A stretch of 64,000 bases of DNA from Brenneria nigrifluens DSM 30175 = ATCC 13028 (GTDB taxonomy: Bacteria; Pseudomonadota; Gammaproteobacteria; Enterobacterales; Enterobacteriaceae): positions 2,170,001 through 2,234,000 of the forward strand of contig NZ_CP034036.1 of the NCBI RefSeq assembly GCF_005484965.1. Reading direction: 5' to 3'. Below are positions 24,478 to 32,663 of the stretch, piece by piece. Made by a program: the position numbers and the translations under genes. The notes under the pieces are model-generated. The model saw nothing but the letters and a program-made list of their open reading frames with translations, searched no databases and had not been told where the DNA came from. Numbering within the stretch: the first letter of the stretch is position 1; every line of letters begins with the position of its first letter.

Positions 24478-25002
24478 ATGAGCATTGTCAAAGAAGACTT
24501 GGTGAATTGGCATATGGATGAAACTCTTTTTGAGCAAGATCCTGTTAACATCGAAAAGAAAGTAAAAAATGTTGAATCGGTTTTAAACGTTAACTTACCT
24601 AGTGAATTTAAAATCTTCCTTCTTCTAACTAATGATCAAGCTATTTCTCCAGTGGAAGATAAAGATTTTTGTTTGGCTAAATATAATGATGAAAGTAGAG
24701 TCGTGTATGTGGACGGATTTTATAGCTGCGAGTCTATTATTGAGATAACAAAATTGTCTCAGGAATCTATTTATGAGCACCGCTTTATATTACCAGAAGG
24801 TTTAATTGTTATTGGTGTTAATTATGATGGGGCGACTGATGCACATATAGTATATGATGTAAGGCCTGACTCTCTGACATATCAGCATTTATTTAATTGG
24901 CGTTATTCTATCGATAATGTTTTTGTTGGTGAAGGCTTGGGATTTCTTTCTCACTCATTGAAAGAATTTCTAAATACGCCAGCATCGGAAGATGAGTTGT
25001 AA
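24478..25002 (+). CDS. SUKH/SMI1-KNR4-like immunity protein 2
   Basis: A 174-residue paralogue of immunity 1, starting one base after the toxin 2 stop. The family core is LNVNLPSEFKIFLLLTNDQA, GLIVIGVNYDGATDAHIVYDVR and FVGEGLGFLSHSLKEFL, ending ASEDEL. The middle (about residues 50-110) is quite different from immunity 1. Expected to bind and inhibit toxin 2 in the cytoplasm. AT-rich, like its neighbours. Confidence 0.77.
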   Translation: MSIVKEDLVNWHMDETLFEQDPVNIEKKVKNVESVLNVNLPSEFKIFLLLTNDQAISPVEDKDFCLAKYNDESRVVYVDGFYSCESIIEITKLSQESIYEHRFILPEGLIVIGVNYDGATDAHIVYDVRPDSLTYQHLFNWRYSIDNVFVGEGLGFLSHSLKEFLNTPASEDEL

Positions 25003-25011
25003 TTTCTCTAT

Positions 25012-25605
25012 ATGCTACTGTCAATAACAGGATGTAACGAGCTTGGAAAGTGCAAAACAGAAGAATGCAAAAAGCTGGCTCGGGAAAAATTTGAAAATGA
25101 TAAATCCATGGATGCAGGACGACTCCCCTCTTCTGAAAAAGGAAGTTGGGTTGGACCTGATGGTAAACCTTGTCCGCCGGGTACGGGGATGTATAAGCCC
25201 GATCCAGAGAAAAACAAAAGCCTCTATGAGGCAGTGAAGCGTCATGGGAAAGAGGGCGTTCCTTTTAAAGACGGCCATCCTGATTTTTCAGGTTTTCCTC
25301 CCATAAAAGATGGTAAACCTATCGCTGATGCTTCGGGAAAACCATATCAAGTAGAAATTGAAATGAGTAGTTCCAGAACACGTGACTTTGCTGCATCCAG
25401 ATCTGCATATGGTGAAAAATATGGTGAAAAATTTAATATGGAATATGAACGAGTTGGTACATGGCACCATGAACCTGATGGTGTTAACATGACACTTGTT
25501 GACAAGAAAGTTCATACTGCATTTGATGATAAAGAATTAGGCAGACCAAATGGTGGCACCCCACATCCGGGTGGAGATTCAATGTGGCGTAGTGGAGATT
25601 TTTAA
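25012..25605 (+). CDS. Orphan toxin C-terminus 3 (WHH-type nuclease, no delivery region)
   Basis: A 197-residue frame whose residues from about 10 on match the lysine-rich helix and toxin domain of toxins 1 and 2 (LGKCKTEECKKLAREKFEND onward), but the N-terminal delivery region is missing. The nuclease signature is intact: TWHHEPDGVNMTLVD (His152/His153), His168 and TPHPGGDSMW. The first nine residues come from the spacer that follows immunity genes, which ends at the join near 25038. It could be expressed from ATG 25012, or serve as a silent donor for replacing the end of toxin 2. This mirrors orphan toxin/immunity modules of CDI and Rhs systems. An intact immunity gene follows. Confidence 0.72.
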   Translation: MLLSITGCNELGKCKTEECKKLAREKFENDKSMDAGRLPSSEKGSWVGPDGKPCPPGTGMYKPDPEKNKSLYEAVKRHGKEGVPFKDGHPDFSGFPPIKDGKPIADASGKPYQVEIEMSSSRTRDFAASRSAYGEKYGEKFNMEYERVGTWHHEPDGVNMTLVDKKVHTAFDDKELGRPNGGTPHPGGDSMWRSGDF

Positions 25606-26130
25606 ATGGATATTGAGGAAAAAGATCTACTTAAATGGGAAATGAGTGACCCCGAAATTGCCGTTGAAAGAAAAAAAATCGATGATTTTGTAATTAATAT
25701 TGAAAAAGAGTTATCCATAACATTACCGAATGAGTATAGAGATTATATCTTTCTTACAGGAAATCAAACATCATGGCCGAAGGATGATTGTGGTTATTTT
25801 CTAGCAAAATACAATAATAAAAGTCTAAAAGTGTTAATGTCTGTGCTGTTTCCTTCTGAAGAAGTAATTGATTCTACGAAATTATTGCAGGAATCAATAT
25901 ATGATCACCGTTTTCTCCTTTCTCAAGGATTAATTATTATTGGCTGTGATTATGATGATTTTTCTGATGGGTATCTGGTCTACGATGTAAGGCGTGAATC
26001 TCCAACCTATCAAAATGTTTTTCATTGGATGTACTCTCAAGATAATTTAGTTGTAGGTGAAGGATTAGGGTTTATTGCTCGATCATTGAAAGAATTTCTA
26101 AGCATGCCAACATCGGAAGATGAGTTGTAA
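25606..26130 (+). CDS. SUKH/SMI1-KNR4-like immunity protein 3
   Basis: A 174-residue member of the same immunity family, starting immediately after the stop of the orphan toxin end. It shows ELSITLPNEYRDYIFLTGNQ, GLIIIGCDYDDFSDGYLVYDVR and VVGEGLGFIARSLKEFL, again ending SEDEL. The interior is distinct from the other two. It may be maintained to protect against siblings that carry toxin 3 at the end of a full-length effector. Confidence 0.77.
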   Translation: MDIEEKDLLKWEMSDPEIAVERKKIDDFVINIEKELSITLPNEYRDYIFLTGNQTSWPKDDCGYFLAKYNNKSLKVLMSVLFPSEEVIDSTKLLQESIYDHRFLLSQGLIIIGCDYDDFSDGYLVYDVRRESPTYQNVFHWMYSQDNLVVGEGLGFIARSLKEFLSMPTSEDEL

Positions 26131-26176
26131 TATCTACCAATAGATCATCAATACAGGATGTTAAGGTTGGTCGAAC

Positions 26177-26941
26177 ATGTATTCTGAACATAAGGCAACA
26201 TTTATTGATAACTGGCCGCAAGACCTGTTGGCTTTATCGTTTCTCAGTGAGGGATTTGAACTCCATGAGCGAGACGTTATTGCCATCGGAGCGAGTACCG
26301 ATGAGTTTATGACCGCCAGAGAGCTACAGGAAAAGCCGGTTTTTTCTGTACAATTACATGATGATATCGAATATGCTTTGTCAGTGTTTAACAGGCCTGT
26401 TTTTGTGCGGTTCGGTGGCGTCAGCTACCATGATGCTTCCCTTTCTAGATTGGATACGGTTGATGGAGTAGTAAAACAATTGTCGGTATCTAGTCGCCGC
26501 GTCGCATCCTATCTTTGGGATTGCCTGCAATCGTCAACACCTGTTTGGTTGTTCCTGAGGGAATGGCGCGATATTCCGCGCTGGGGAGAATTCAGATGTT
26601 TCATTCGGGATGCTAAAGTCATTGGTGTTTCTCAATATCATTGTCTGGAATACTTTCCGTTTCTAAAAGAAAAGGAAAATGAAATACGCCTCCAACTGAT
26701 TATGTTTTTGCAAAAACTCTTGCCTGTATTGCATCTCGATTCCGTCGTTGCAGACGTTGCCATTGATTATCAGGATGGGAAATTTACTACGACACTGATT
26801 GAACTTAATCCGTTTATTCAGCGGACAGACGCTTGTCTTTTTTCCTGGGTAAATGGTGGCGACTTTAATGGTCGTATTCGTGTCAATCAAAGTATTGCCG
26901 ATGCGCAAGCAGAAAAACGGAAAAGACCTTATTTGCTATAA
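26177..26941 (+). CDS. D123-like ATP-grasp protein, copy 2
   Basis: A 254-residue close paralogue of the gene at 21988, with the same REWRDIPRWGEFRCF and TLIELNPFIQRTDACLFSW blocks. The two differ mainly in the first 35 residues and by scattered changes, while the central and C-terminal parts are nearly the same. Retention of an open frame and of all presumed ATP/metal residues in both copies argues that the protein is under selection. It is followed by the intact PAAR gene after 13 bases. Confidence 0.68.
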   Translation: MYSEHKATFIDNWPQDLLALSFLSEGFELHERDVIAIGASTDEFMTARELQEKPVFSVQLHDDIEYALSVFNRPVFVRFGGVSYHDASLSRLDTVDGVVKQLSVSSRRVASYLWDCLQSSTPVWLFLREWRDIPRWGEFRCFIRDAKVIGVSQYHCLEYFPFLKEKENEIRLQLIMFLQKLLPVLHLDSVVADVAIDYQDGKFTTTLIELNPFIQRTDACLFSWVNGGDFNGRIRVNQSIADAQAEKRKRPYLL

Positions 26942-26954
26942 AGAGGATAATCGT

Positions 26955-27254
26955 ATGGGAAAACCAGTCGCAATATTGGGGCATATGCATGTTTGTCCGA
27001 AAGTTGAACCTGGTCCGGTGCCGCATGTCGGTGGGCCGATTATTGATGCCGGACAGTCGATTGTCACTATCAATGGTGTTCCTGTCGCCGTGGTGGGGGG
27101 AAAAGCGCTGTGTACGGGTGTCGGGATGCCGGATGGTCTGGTTTCGGGTTCATCCATCTTCACCATAGAAGGTAAACCAGTGGTCAGGATGGGAGACGGT
27201 TGCGCGCACGGCGGAAAAGTCGTTCAAGGGTGGCCAACGGTGACATCTGATTAG
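26955..27254 (+). CDS. PAAR-repeat spike-tip protein
   Basis: A 99-residue PAAR protein that caps the VgrG needle in T6SS. The three-fold pattern is seen as HMHVCPKVEPGPVPHVGGPI, then VTINGVPVAVVGGKALCTG and FTIEGKPVVRMGDGCAHGGKV, with His and Cys residues of the tip metal site. It closes the island. In the original unit it would directly follow the D123-like gene, as here; its first nine codons were duplicated into the chimeric relic at 22766. Confidence 0.92.
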   Translation: MGKPVAILGHMHVCPKVEPGPVPHVGGPIIDAGQSIVTINGVPVAVVGGKALCTGVGMPDGLVSGSSIFTIEGKPVVRMGDGCAHGGKVVQGWPTVTSD

Positions 27255-27483
27255 TTTTTCAAAGACACTATTACTGATAAAAGACACCGTGGCGGACGAT
27301 CACGAGATCGGACGCTAACCAGTATCTTGCGCTAAAGTTCACCATGGCGCTGAAATAAGCATAAATAAAAATGTCATGTGCTGAAGCGAATCCCTGCTTG
27401 CGCAGGGATAACAGAATCGACCATGATAGATGATAGAGAGGAAAGCGAAGAGTAGGATTGTGGCACAACTTCAATTGTCGCAA
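27255..27483. other. Spacer between T6SS island and nifF, with a hairpin
   Basis: No gene is seen. TCCCTGC (27391-27397) and GCAGGGA (27402-27408) make a seven-base stem with loop TTGC, without a following T-run. It lies between convergent PAAR and nifF. No direct repeats, tRNA or integrase marking the island boundary were found. Confidence 0.4.
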
Positions 27484-28011
27484 TCAGATCTCAGCCTGAA
27501 GCTGGCTAACCCACCGCGTAACGCGTTCTTCCGTTAAATCCTGCTGATTATCCTGATCCAATACCAGCCCGACGAAGCTGCCGCTTTCCAACGCCGCGGA
27601 GTCGGTAAAGGTATAGCCCTCGGCCGGCCAGGCGCCGATGATATTGGCGCCGGCCTCGCTGACGATGTCATACAGCTCGCCCAAGGCGCTGACAAAGGCA
27701 TCGGGATAGCTCTCCTGATCGCCGAGCCCGAACAGGGCGACGGTTTTGCCGCTCAGATCGGCGTTTGCCAGCTCATCGGCGAATTCCGCCCATGACTCGC
27801 TCACGCACTCCGCGTCCAGGCCGGGAAGTTGCCCGTCGCCCAGGGTGGGCGTGCCGAGGATCAGGATATCGTAGGCCAGCAGATCGTCGAGCGAGGCGCG
27901 GTTGATATTCACCGGATCGGCGGCCTGTTCGCCCAGCTTCTGCTTGATAAGCTTGGCGACTTTGCGGGTTTTACCTGTGTCAGTACCGAAAAAAATGCCG
28001 ATAGTGCTCAT
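27484..28011 (-). CDS. nifF: NifF, flavodoxin electron donor to nitrogenase
   Basis: Long-chain flavodoxin (175 residues) that passes electrons to NifH. The FMN phosphate loop GTDTGKTRKVA at residues 9-19 and the flavin-stacking regions GTPTLGDGQLPG and FGLGDQESYPD are complete. The C-terminal LVLDQDNQ is typical of NifF. It is the last gene of the minus-strand rnfABCDGEH operon rather than following nifM as in Klebsiella. It therefore probably depends on the NifA-type promoter before rnfA. Confidence 0.96.
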   Translation of the reverse strand: MSTIGIFFGTDTGKTRKVAKLIKQKLGEQAADPVNINRASLDDLLAYDILILGTPTLGDGQLPGLDAECVSESWAEFADELANADLSGKTVALFGLGDQESYPDAFVSALGELYDIVSEAGANIIGAWPAEGYTFTDSAALESGSFVGLVLDQDNQQDLTEERVTRWVSQLQAEI

Positions 28012-28056
28012 GGTTTACATTCTCCTTAAAAGGACGTCCGAAAAAGGGCGGTTACA

Positions 28057-28323
28057 TTACTCATCGTCATCGTCATCGTCCGCCGACGCGGCGGCGCGTT
28101 CAATCGGTAGATAGATTTCCACCCGATCGCCTTCGCGGACTTCGCTGTCCGGGGAGCAAAGGCGGCCGTAAATCCCCATCCGGTGCACATCCGGGTCCAG
28201 ACAGGGGTACAAGGCCGGCAGCGGCGAGGCCAGAAAAGCCTCTCGCAGCGTGACGGGCTCCGGCATCTCCATGTCGATGCAGCGGCTCTGGTAACCGTTG
28301 GCGTGGGCGATGGTGAATTTCAT
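28057..28323 (-). CDS. rnfH: RnfH-family ubiquitin-like protein of the rnf operon
   Basis: An 88-residue RnfH/UPF0125 protein with a beta-grasp fold. MKFTIAHANGY, PVTLREAFLAS and REGDRVEIYLPI fit the family, whose exact role with the Rnf complex is unsettled. The ATG at 28323 overlaps the rnfE stop (ATGA). The C-terminus is an unusual run of six Asp and one Glu, coded by repeated GAT/GAC codons. nifF follows 45 bases later. Confidence 0.85.
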   Translation of the reverse strand: MKFTIAHANGYQSRCIDMEMPEPVTLREAFLASPLPALYPCLDPDVHRMGIYGRLCSPDSEVREGDRVEIYLPIERAAASADDDDDDE

Positions 28324-29057
28324 CCGCGGCAGCCTCCACATCCGGCGCCGCAGCCAGAACCCGACGATTCTTTCTTCAATACGTCGCGGCCGTAGCGCAG
28401 CACTTTGGCGCCGCGGATAGCCGCCAGCACCAGTCCCATCACCACAAAACCGCCCGGCGGCAATAGCATCAGCAGAAAACCGTCATAGTCCGGCAGCAGG
28501 TGCATTTCCAGAAAATGAAATGCCGGACCCAGCAGCTGTTCGGCTCCGCTGAACAGCGTGCCGCTGCCGATGATTTCGCGGATGGCGCCCATCGAGGTGA
28601 CTCCGAGGGTAAAGCCCAACCCCGTCGCCATGCCGTCCAGCGTGGCGGCGAACGGCGGGTTATGGGCGGCAAAGGATTCCGCCCGGCCCAGCAGGGCGCA
28701 GTTCGCCACAATCAGCGGAATAAACAGGCCGAGTATTTTGTGCAGATCGTGCATCCAGGCATTCATCGACAGGTCGAGCAGCGTCACCAGGCTGGAAATG
28801 ATCAGGATATAAACCGGAATACGAACCTGGTGCGGGGTGATATGACGCAGCAGCGACACCAGCAGATTCGCCCCCGCCAGCACCGCGGTGGTCATCAGCC
28901 CCATGCCGAAGCCGTTGGTCGCGGTGGTCGTTACCGCCATCAGCGGACACAGCCCGAGGATCTGTACGTAGGTGATATTGTTGGTCCAGATGCCGCCGAC
29001 CAGAATATCCCGATAGGCGGGTCGCTCCGCCGGCGCGGCCGCGGTAATGTCACTCAT
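28320..29057 (-). CDS. rnfE: RnfE, membrane subunit of Rnf electron-transport complex
   Basis: Polytopic inner-membrane subunit (245 residues, about six helices) related to NqrD. Conserved blocks are NNITYVQILGLCPLMAVTT, LGLFIPLIVANCALLGRAE and GLGFTLGVTSMGAIREIIG; the two membrane cysteines (GLCP and NCALLGR) are in the positions that bind a 2Fe-2S cluster with RnfA. The soluble tail has an uncommon cysteine/glycine cluster, GCGAGCGGCRG. It overlaps rnfG by eight bases. Rnf is expected to drive low-potential electrons to NifF using the ion gradient. Confidence 0.94.
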   Translation of the reverse strand: MSDITAAAPAERPAYRDILVGGIWTNNITYVQILGLCPLMAVTTTATNGFGMGLMTTAVLAGANLLVSLLRHITPHQVRIPVYILIISSLVTLLDLSMNAWMHDLHKILGLFIPLIVANCALLGRAESFAAHNPPFAATLDGMATGLGFTLGVTSMGAIREIIGSGTLFSGAEQLLGPAFHFLEMHLLPDYDGFLLMLLPPGGFVVMGLVLAAIRGAKVLRYGRDVLKKESSGSGCGAGCGGCRG

Positions 29058-29700
29058 TGGTTTTTTCCTCCGTCAAGCCAAGCAATTCGGCCCGGTGGTG
29101 CTGGAACAACAGCAGCGTTTGGTGAACGCTTTTTACCACCGCGCGCGGGGTAATGGTGGCGCCGGTAAAGGCATCAAAGTCGCCGCCGTCCTTTTTGACA
29201 CGCCACTGTTTCTCAGTGGTGTTTTGCAGCGATTTACCGTTAAAACCCAGGATCCAGTCGCCGTGGCTGAGCTCGATCTTGTCCCCCAGCCCCGGCGTTT
29301 CGGTGTGGGAAATGGTGCGCACGCCGGTAAGTTCGCCGTCGGCATTAATGCCAATCAGCAGGGAGATCGTCCCGCTGTAGCCTCTTTCGGCGCCAAACAT
29401 CACCACGCCGCTGGGTCGGCCTTGCAGCGCGGCGCGGTAAATCCGCACGTTTTCCCCTTCCAATGTCAGGGTGATTTCACTGTCGCTGAGCGGATTATCG
29501 TGCAGCGTCGGCGGGAAGACGGCCGCCAGCTGACGCTGGGTGTCTTCCTGATGGCGCAGCTCAATTTCATGATAGGTTGCCCACCAGACGCCGCCGATCA
29601 TCAGGCTGACCAGCAGGGTAAAGGCGCCAAGCAGTAAACTCAGGTTCAGCGGGTGGCCGCGCGGCGGCCAGTTCAGCCCGCGGTAAAAGGCAGAGGCCAT
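29050..29700 (-). CDS. rnfG: RnfG, FMN-carrying subunit of Rnf complex
   Basis: Periplasmic-facing flavoprotein (216 residues) with one N-terminal membrane anchor (about residues 20-45). The covalent FMN motif is seen in FDAFTGATITPRAV, where the second Thr of TGAT is the attachment residue in this family. It overlaps rnfE and starts one base downstream of the rnfD stop. Confidence 0.93.
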   Translation of the reverse strand: MASAFYRGLNWPPRGHPLNLSLLLGAFTLLVSLMIGGVWWATYHEIELRHQEDTQRQLAAVFPPTLHDNPLSDSEITLTLEGENVRIYRAALQGRPSGVVMFGAERGYSGTISLLIGINADGELTGVRTISHTETPGLGDKIELSHGDWILGFNGKSLQNTTEKQWRVKKDGGDFDAFTGATITPRAVVKSVHQTLLLFQHHRAELLGLTEEKTNE

Positions 29701-29701
29701 G

Positions 29702-30673
29702 TCATTTCTCCTTCTGCGTTTGATAGCCGTAGGCGCGCGGCCGGGTCCAGTTATCGATCAACGGCGTCACCGCGTTAACCAGCAGCACCGCGAAGGCGAC
29801 CCCTTCGGGATAATTGCCGAAGCTGCGGATGGCCCAGACCAGCAGGCCGGCCAGCGCGCCATAATACAGGCGGCCGCGCGGGCTGCCGGGGCCGGTCACA
29901 GGGTCGGTGATAATAAAAACCGCCCCCAGCATCAGCCCGCCGGTGGTGAGTTGCGCCATCGGCGGCAAAATCGTCTCCGGCGCGATAAGCCATTGCACCA
30001 GGCCGGGAAACAGGCAGCCGGCCAGCATGGCGACCGGCGCATGCCAGCTGAAAACACGCTGCTGCAACAGCCACAGCCCGCCCAGCGCCAGCAGCAGGGT
30101 GGATGTTTCGCCAAAGCTGCCGTTATGGGTGCCGAGCAGGGCGTTTTGCCATGAAAAATCGACCTGGAGACGTTCGCGGAACGCGCCCAGCAGGGTGGCG
30201 CCGGTGGCGCCGTCGGTATGCAGGGAATAGACCGCGCCGTGCCAGAACTCGCTGGGAACGACCCAGTGGGTCATTTGCACAGGAAAGGAGATCAGCACTA
30301 CGACGCGCGCCAGCATGGCGGGGTTAAACAGATTCTGACCGAGCCCGCCATAGATATGCTTACCCAGCAGGATGGCGATGGCGGAACCCAGCGCCCCCAG
30401 CCACAGCGGGGCATGGGGCGGCAGGCTGAGGGTAAACAGCAACGCGGTCAGCAGCGCGCTGCCGTCAAAGACATGGCCGAGGGCCAGCGGATGCATTCGC
30501 AGGCACAGCGCTTCACACAGCAGGGCGGTAACAACGCTGGCGAACATCAGCATCAGCGCCGGGGCGCCGAACTGGATGATGCCCAGCAGCACCACCGGCA
30601 GCAGCGCCAGATTGACTTTATACATCAGGTTTTGAGTGCTGAGTCCCTGATGCACGTGGGGTGATGTCAGCAT
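29702..30673 (-). CDS. rnfD: RnfD, membrane flavoprotein subunit of Rnf complex
   Basis: Integral membrane subunit (323 residues, about eight to ten helices), related to NqrB. GKHIYGGLGQNLFNPAMLARV and DGATGATLLGAF hold the covalent FMN site; NPAM and the C-terminal FGNYPEGVAFAVLLVNAVTPLID are also conserved. Its ATG overlaps the rnfC stop by seven bases. Confidence 0.94.
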   Translation of the reverse strand: MLTSPHVHQGLSTQNLMYKVNLALLPVVLLGIIQFGAPALMLMFASVVTALLCEALCLRMHPLALGHVFDGSALLTALLFTLSLPPHAPLWLGALGSAIAILLGKHIYGGLGQNLFNPAMLARVVVLISFPVQMTHWVVPSEFWHGAVYSLHTDGATGATLLGAFRERLQVDFSWQNALLGTHNGSFGETSTLLLALGGLWLLQQRVFSWHAPVAMLAGCLFPGLVQWLIAPETILPPMAQLTTGGLMLGAVFIITDPVTGPGSPRGRLYYGALAGLLVWAIRSFGNYPEGVAFAVLLVNAVTPLIDNWTRPRAYGYQTQKEK

Positions 30674-32112
30674 GCGGGATCCTCCAGCGGCGTATCTGGC
30701 GCAGCGCGGCGGCGCGGCGGCCTGGCGGCTTTCGCCGCCGCCTTTTCCGCGGCTTCGCGGGCGAGGCGCGCCTGCCGGCGGAGACTATTGGCGCCGGCGC
30801 GCGCTATTTTTTGCTCCTGGCGCCGCTCCAGCCTTAGCTGCTGCTGTCCCCAGTCGAAGAACTGCGTCAACGGCAGCACCGCCGGGCAAACCCATGAGCA
30901 GGAACCGCACAGCAGACAGCTGTTTAATCCCAGATTCCGGGCATTATTCAATGCATCCATTTTCAGCTCCGCCAGCATGGCCAGCGGGGCCAACCCCATC
31001 GGACAGGCATCGACGCAGCGGCCGCAGCGCAGGCAGGCGCTGGCGTGAGGCTGGGGGATTTCATCTTCGGTCAGCAGCAGCAGGCCGCTGGTGCCTTTGG
31101 TGATCGGCGCGTTGAGGTCGGTGGTCGCCCGCCCCATCATCGGCCCGCCCAGAATGATTCTGGCGGGGGTGCTTTTCATGCCGCCGCAGGCGGAGATAAT
31201 GGCGTTTATCGGCGTACCGATGGGCACCAGCAGGTTGCCTGGCTGTTCAATCGCCCGGCCGCTGACGGTGATCACCCGGTGGGTCAGCGGCTGACGAAAG
31301 CGAATGGCGTGGAAAATGGCGATGCAGGTGCCGACGTTCTGCACCAGCACGCCCATTTCCGGCGATCGTTTGTCGTGCGGAATTTGCCGGCCGGTCACCG
31401 CCTCAATCAGCTGCTTGGCCGACCCCATCGGATAGAGCGAAGGCAGGGCGACCACGTCCATCGCCTCCTCATCCTGACATAAGCCGTCAAGACGCCGGAT
31501 CGCCTCGCTTTTGTTGTCTTCAATGCCGATATAGACGTGCCGGGCCCTGGTCAGCTGTTGCAAATAGCGGATGCCGCCGATCAGGAATTCGGCCTGCTCC
31601 TGCATCATGCGCTCGTCGGCGGTAATATAAGGTTCGCACTCGCCGCCGTTGATGATGAGATAGTCGATTTGATGGCGCATGGCCAGGCGGATTTTATCCG
31701 CCGCCGGGAACATCGCGCCGCCCATTCCCACAATGCCGGCCTGGGCGATCAGCGACAGCATTTGCTCCGCGGGCGGGGCCTCCGGGAGCGCAAGCCGTAC
31801 GGCTGGCGCCGAGGAGGGCAAAACGCGCAAGCGGATATAACCGGACTCGCCGGGAACCACCTCGGTCACCATACCCTGCGCCGGGCTGTGCAACGGCGCG
31901 GACATGCGGCCGAACGGCCGGGCCAGCAACTGACCGTATGTGACGGTGTCACCTACATGTACCTCGGGAAGCGCGGGGGCGCCGGTATGCTGGCGTAGCG
32001 GCAGGGTAAGCCTGTCCGGCGTATCGAGGGTACGGATGGCCTGGTGACGGGTTAACGATTTGTGGCTATAAGGCCGAATGCCGCCGTGAGGCGTGGTGAG
32101 GGCTTTAAGCAT
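30667..32112 (-). CDS. rnfC: RnfC, peripheral Fe-S/flavin subunit of Rnf complex
   Basis: Cytoplasmic subunit (481 residues) thought to be the site of electron exchange with soluble carriers. A nucleotide/flavin-binding region begins near residue 130 (GIVGMGGAMFPAADK), and two 4Fe-4S motifs are CLRCGRCVDACP and CLLCGSCSWVCP. It ends with an alanine/arginine-rich tail, shorter than in E. coli RsxC. The ATG at 32112 (MLKALTTPHGGI) overlaps the rnfB end; a longer in-frame extension upstream does not match the family. Confidence 0.94.
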   Translation of the reverse strand: MLKALTTPHGGIRPYSHKSLTRHQAIRTLDTPDRLTLPLRQHTGAPALPEVHVGDTVTYGQLLARPFGRMSAPLHSPAQGMVTEVVPGESGYIRLRVLPSSAPAVRLALPEAPPAEQMLSLIAQAGIVGMGGAMFPAADKIRLAMRHQIDYLIINGGECEPYITADERMMQEQAEFLIGGIRYLQQLTRARHVYIGIEDNKSEAIRRLDGLCQDEEAMDVVALPSLYPMGSAKQLIEAVTGRQIPHDKRSPEMGVLVQNVGTCIAIFHAIRFRQPLTHRVITVSGRAIEQPGNLLVPIGTPINAIISACGGMKSTPARIILGGPMMGRATTDLNAPITKGTSGLLLLTEDEIPQPHASACLRCGRCVDACPMGLAPLAMLAELKMDALNNARNLGLNSCLLCGSCSWVCPAVLPLTQFFDWGQQQLRLERRQEQKIARAGANSLRRQARLAREAAEKAAAKAARPPRRRAAPDTPLEDPAC

Positions 32113-32653
32113 AATCCGCCTCCTGACGTAAAGGTAAACCCGGTTTGACGACCGCGGGGGTGAGATGAGGATCGGCGTAAAGACTGATACAACTATTAGG
32201 GCAGGCGGCCAGGCAGGCGCCGCACCCGGTGCAGTCTTCGCTGAGTACGCCGTGCAGCTGACGGGTCGCCCCGACGATGGCGTCAAACGCGCACTGTTTT
32301 AAGCAGCGGCCGCAGCCGTCACAGTCCGGCGCGGCGATCGCCGCCACCACCGGCCCTTGAGGGCCGTTATCCTCCAGATTGACGCCCAATAATGCGGCGA
32401 TGCGTTGGGCAACCATACTTCCGCCGGGCGAGCAGATGGTTACGGCCGCTTCGCCGCCGGCCATGGCGACGGCGGCCTGACGGCAGCCGGGATAGCCGCA
32501 TTGGCCGCACTGTCCGCTCGGCAGCAGTGCCACAATGCTTTCCACCATCGGGTCGCTTTCGACTTTCAGGTAGATGGCGGCATAGCCCAGCAGTGCGCCG
32601 ATTATCGCGGAAATAAACGGGATGGCGAGCAGGGAAAGCACCAGTAAAATCAT
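32105..32653 (-). CDS. rnfB: RnfB, polyferredoxin subunit of Rnf complex
   Basis: A 182-residue iron-sulfur protein with one N-terminal membrane helix (to about residue 25), the Fe-S domain cysteines CGQCGYPGC, and two ferredoxin motifs, CDGCGRCLKQCAFDAIV and CTGCGACLAACPNSC. It relays electrons within Rnf. It starts 10 bases after the rnfA stop and overlaps rnfC. Confidence 0.95.
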   Translation of the reverse strand: MILLVLSLLAIPFISAIIGALLGYAAIYLKVESDPMVESIVALLPSGQCGQCGYPGCRQAAVAMAGGEAAVTICSPGGSMVAQRIAALLGVNLEDNGPQGPVVAAIAAPDCDGCGRCLKQCAFDAIVGATRQLHGVLSEDCTGCGACLAACPNSCISLYADPHLTPAVVKPGLPLRQEADYA

Positions 32654-32663
32654 CGCCGTCTCC

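Noticed and set aside
27255..27483. Possible attachment site or IS end at the right edge of the T6SS island
   Set aside because: Only a short hairpin is present; no matching direct repeat was found after nifM, and no integrase or transposase gene is in the window.
28060..28080. Trinucleotide-like repeat (CATCGT units)
   Set aside because: It encodes the acidic Asp/Glu tail of the RnfH-like protein; not an independent repeat element.
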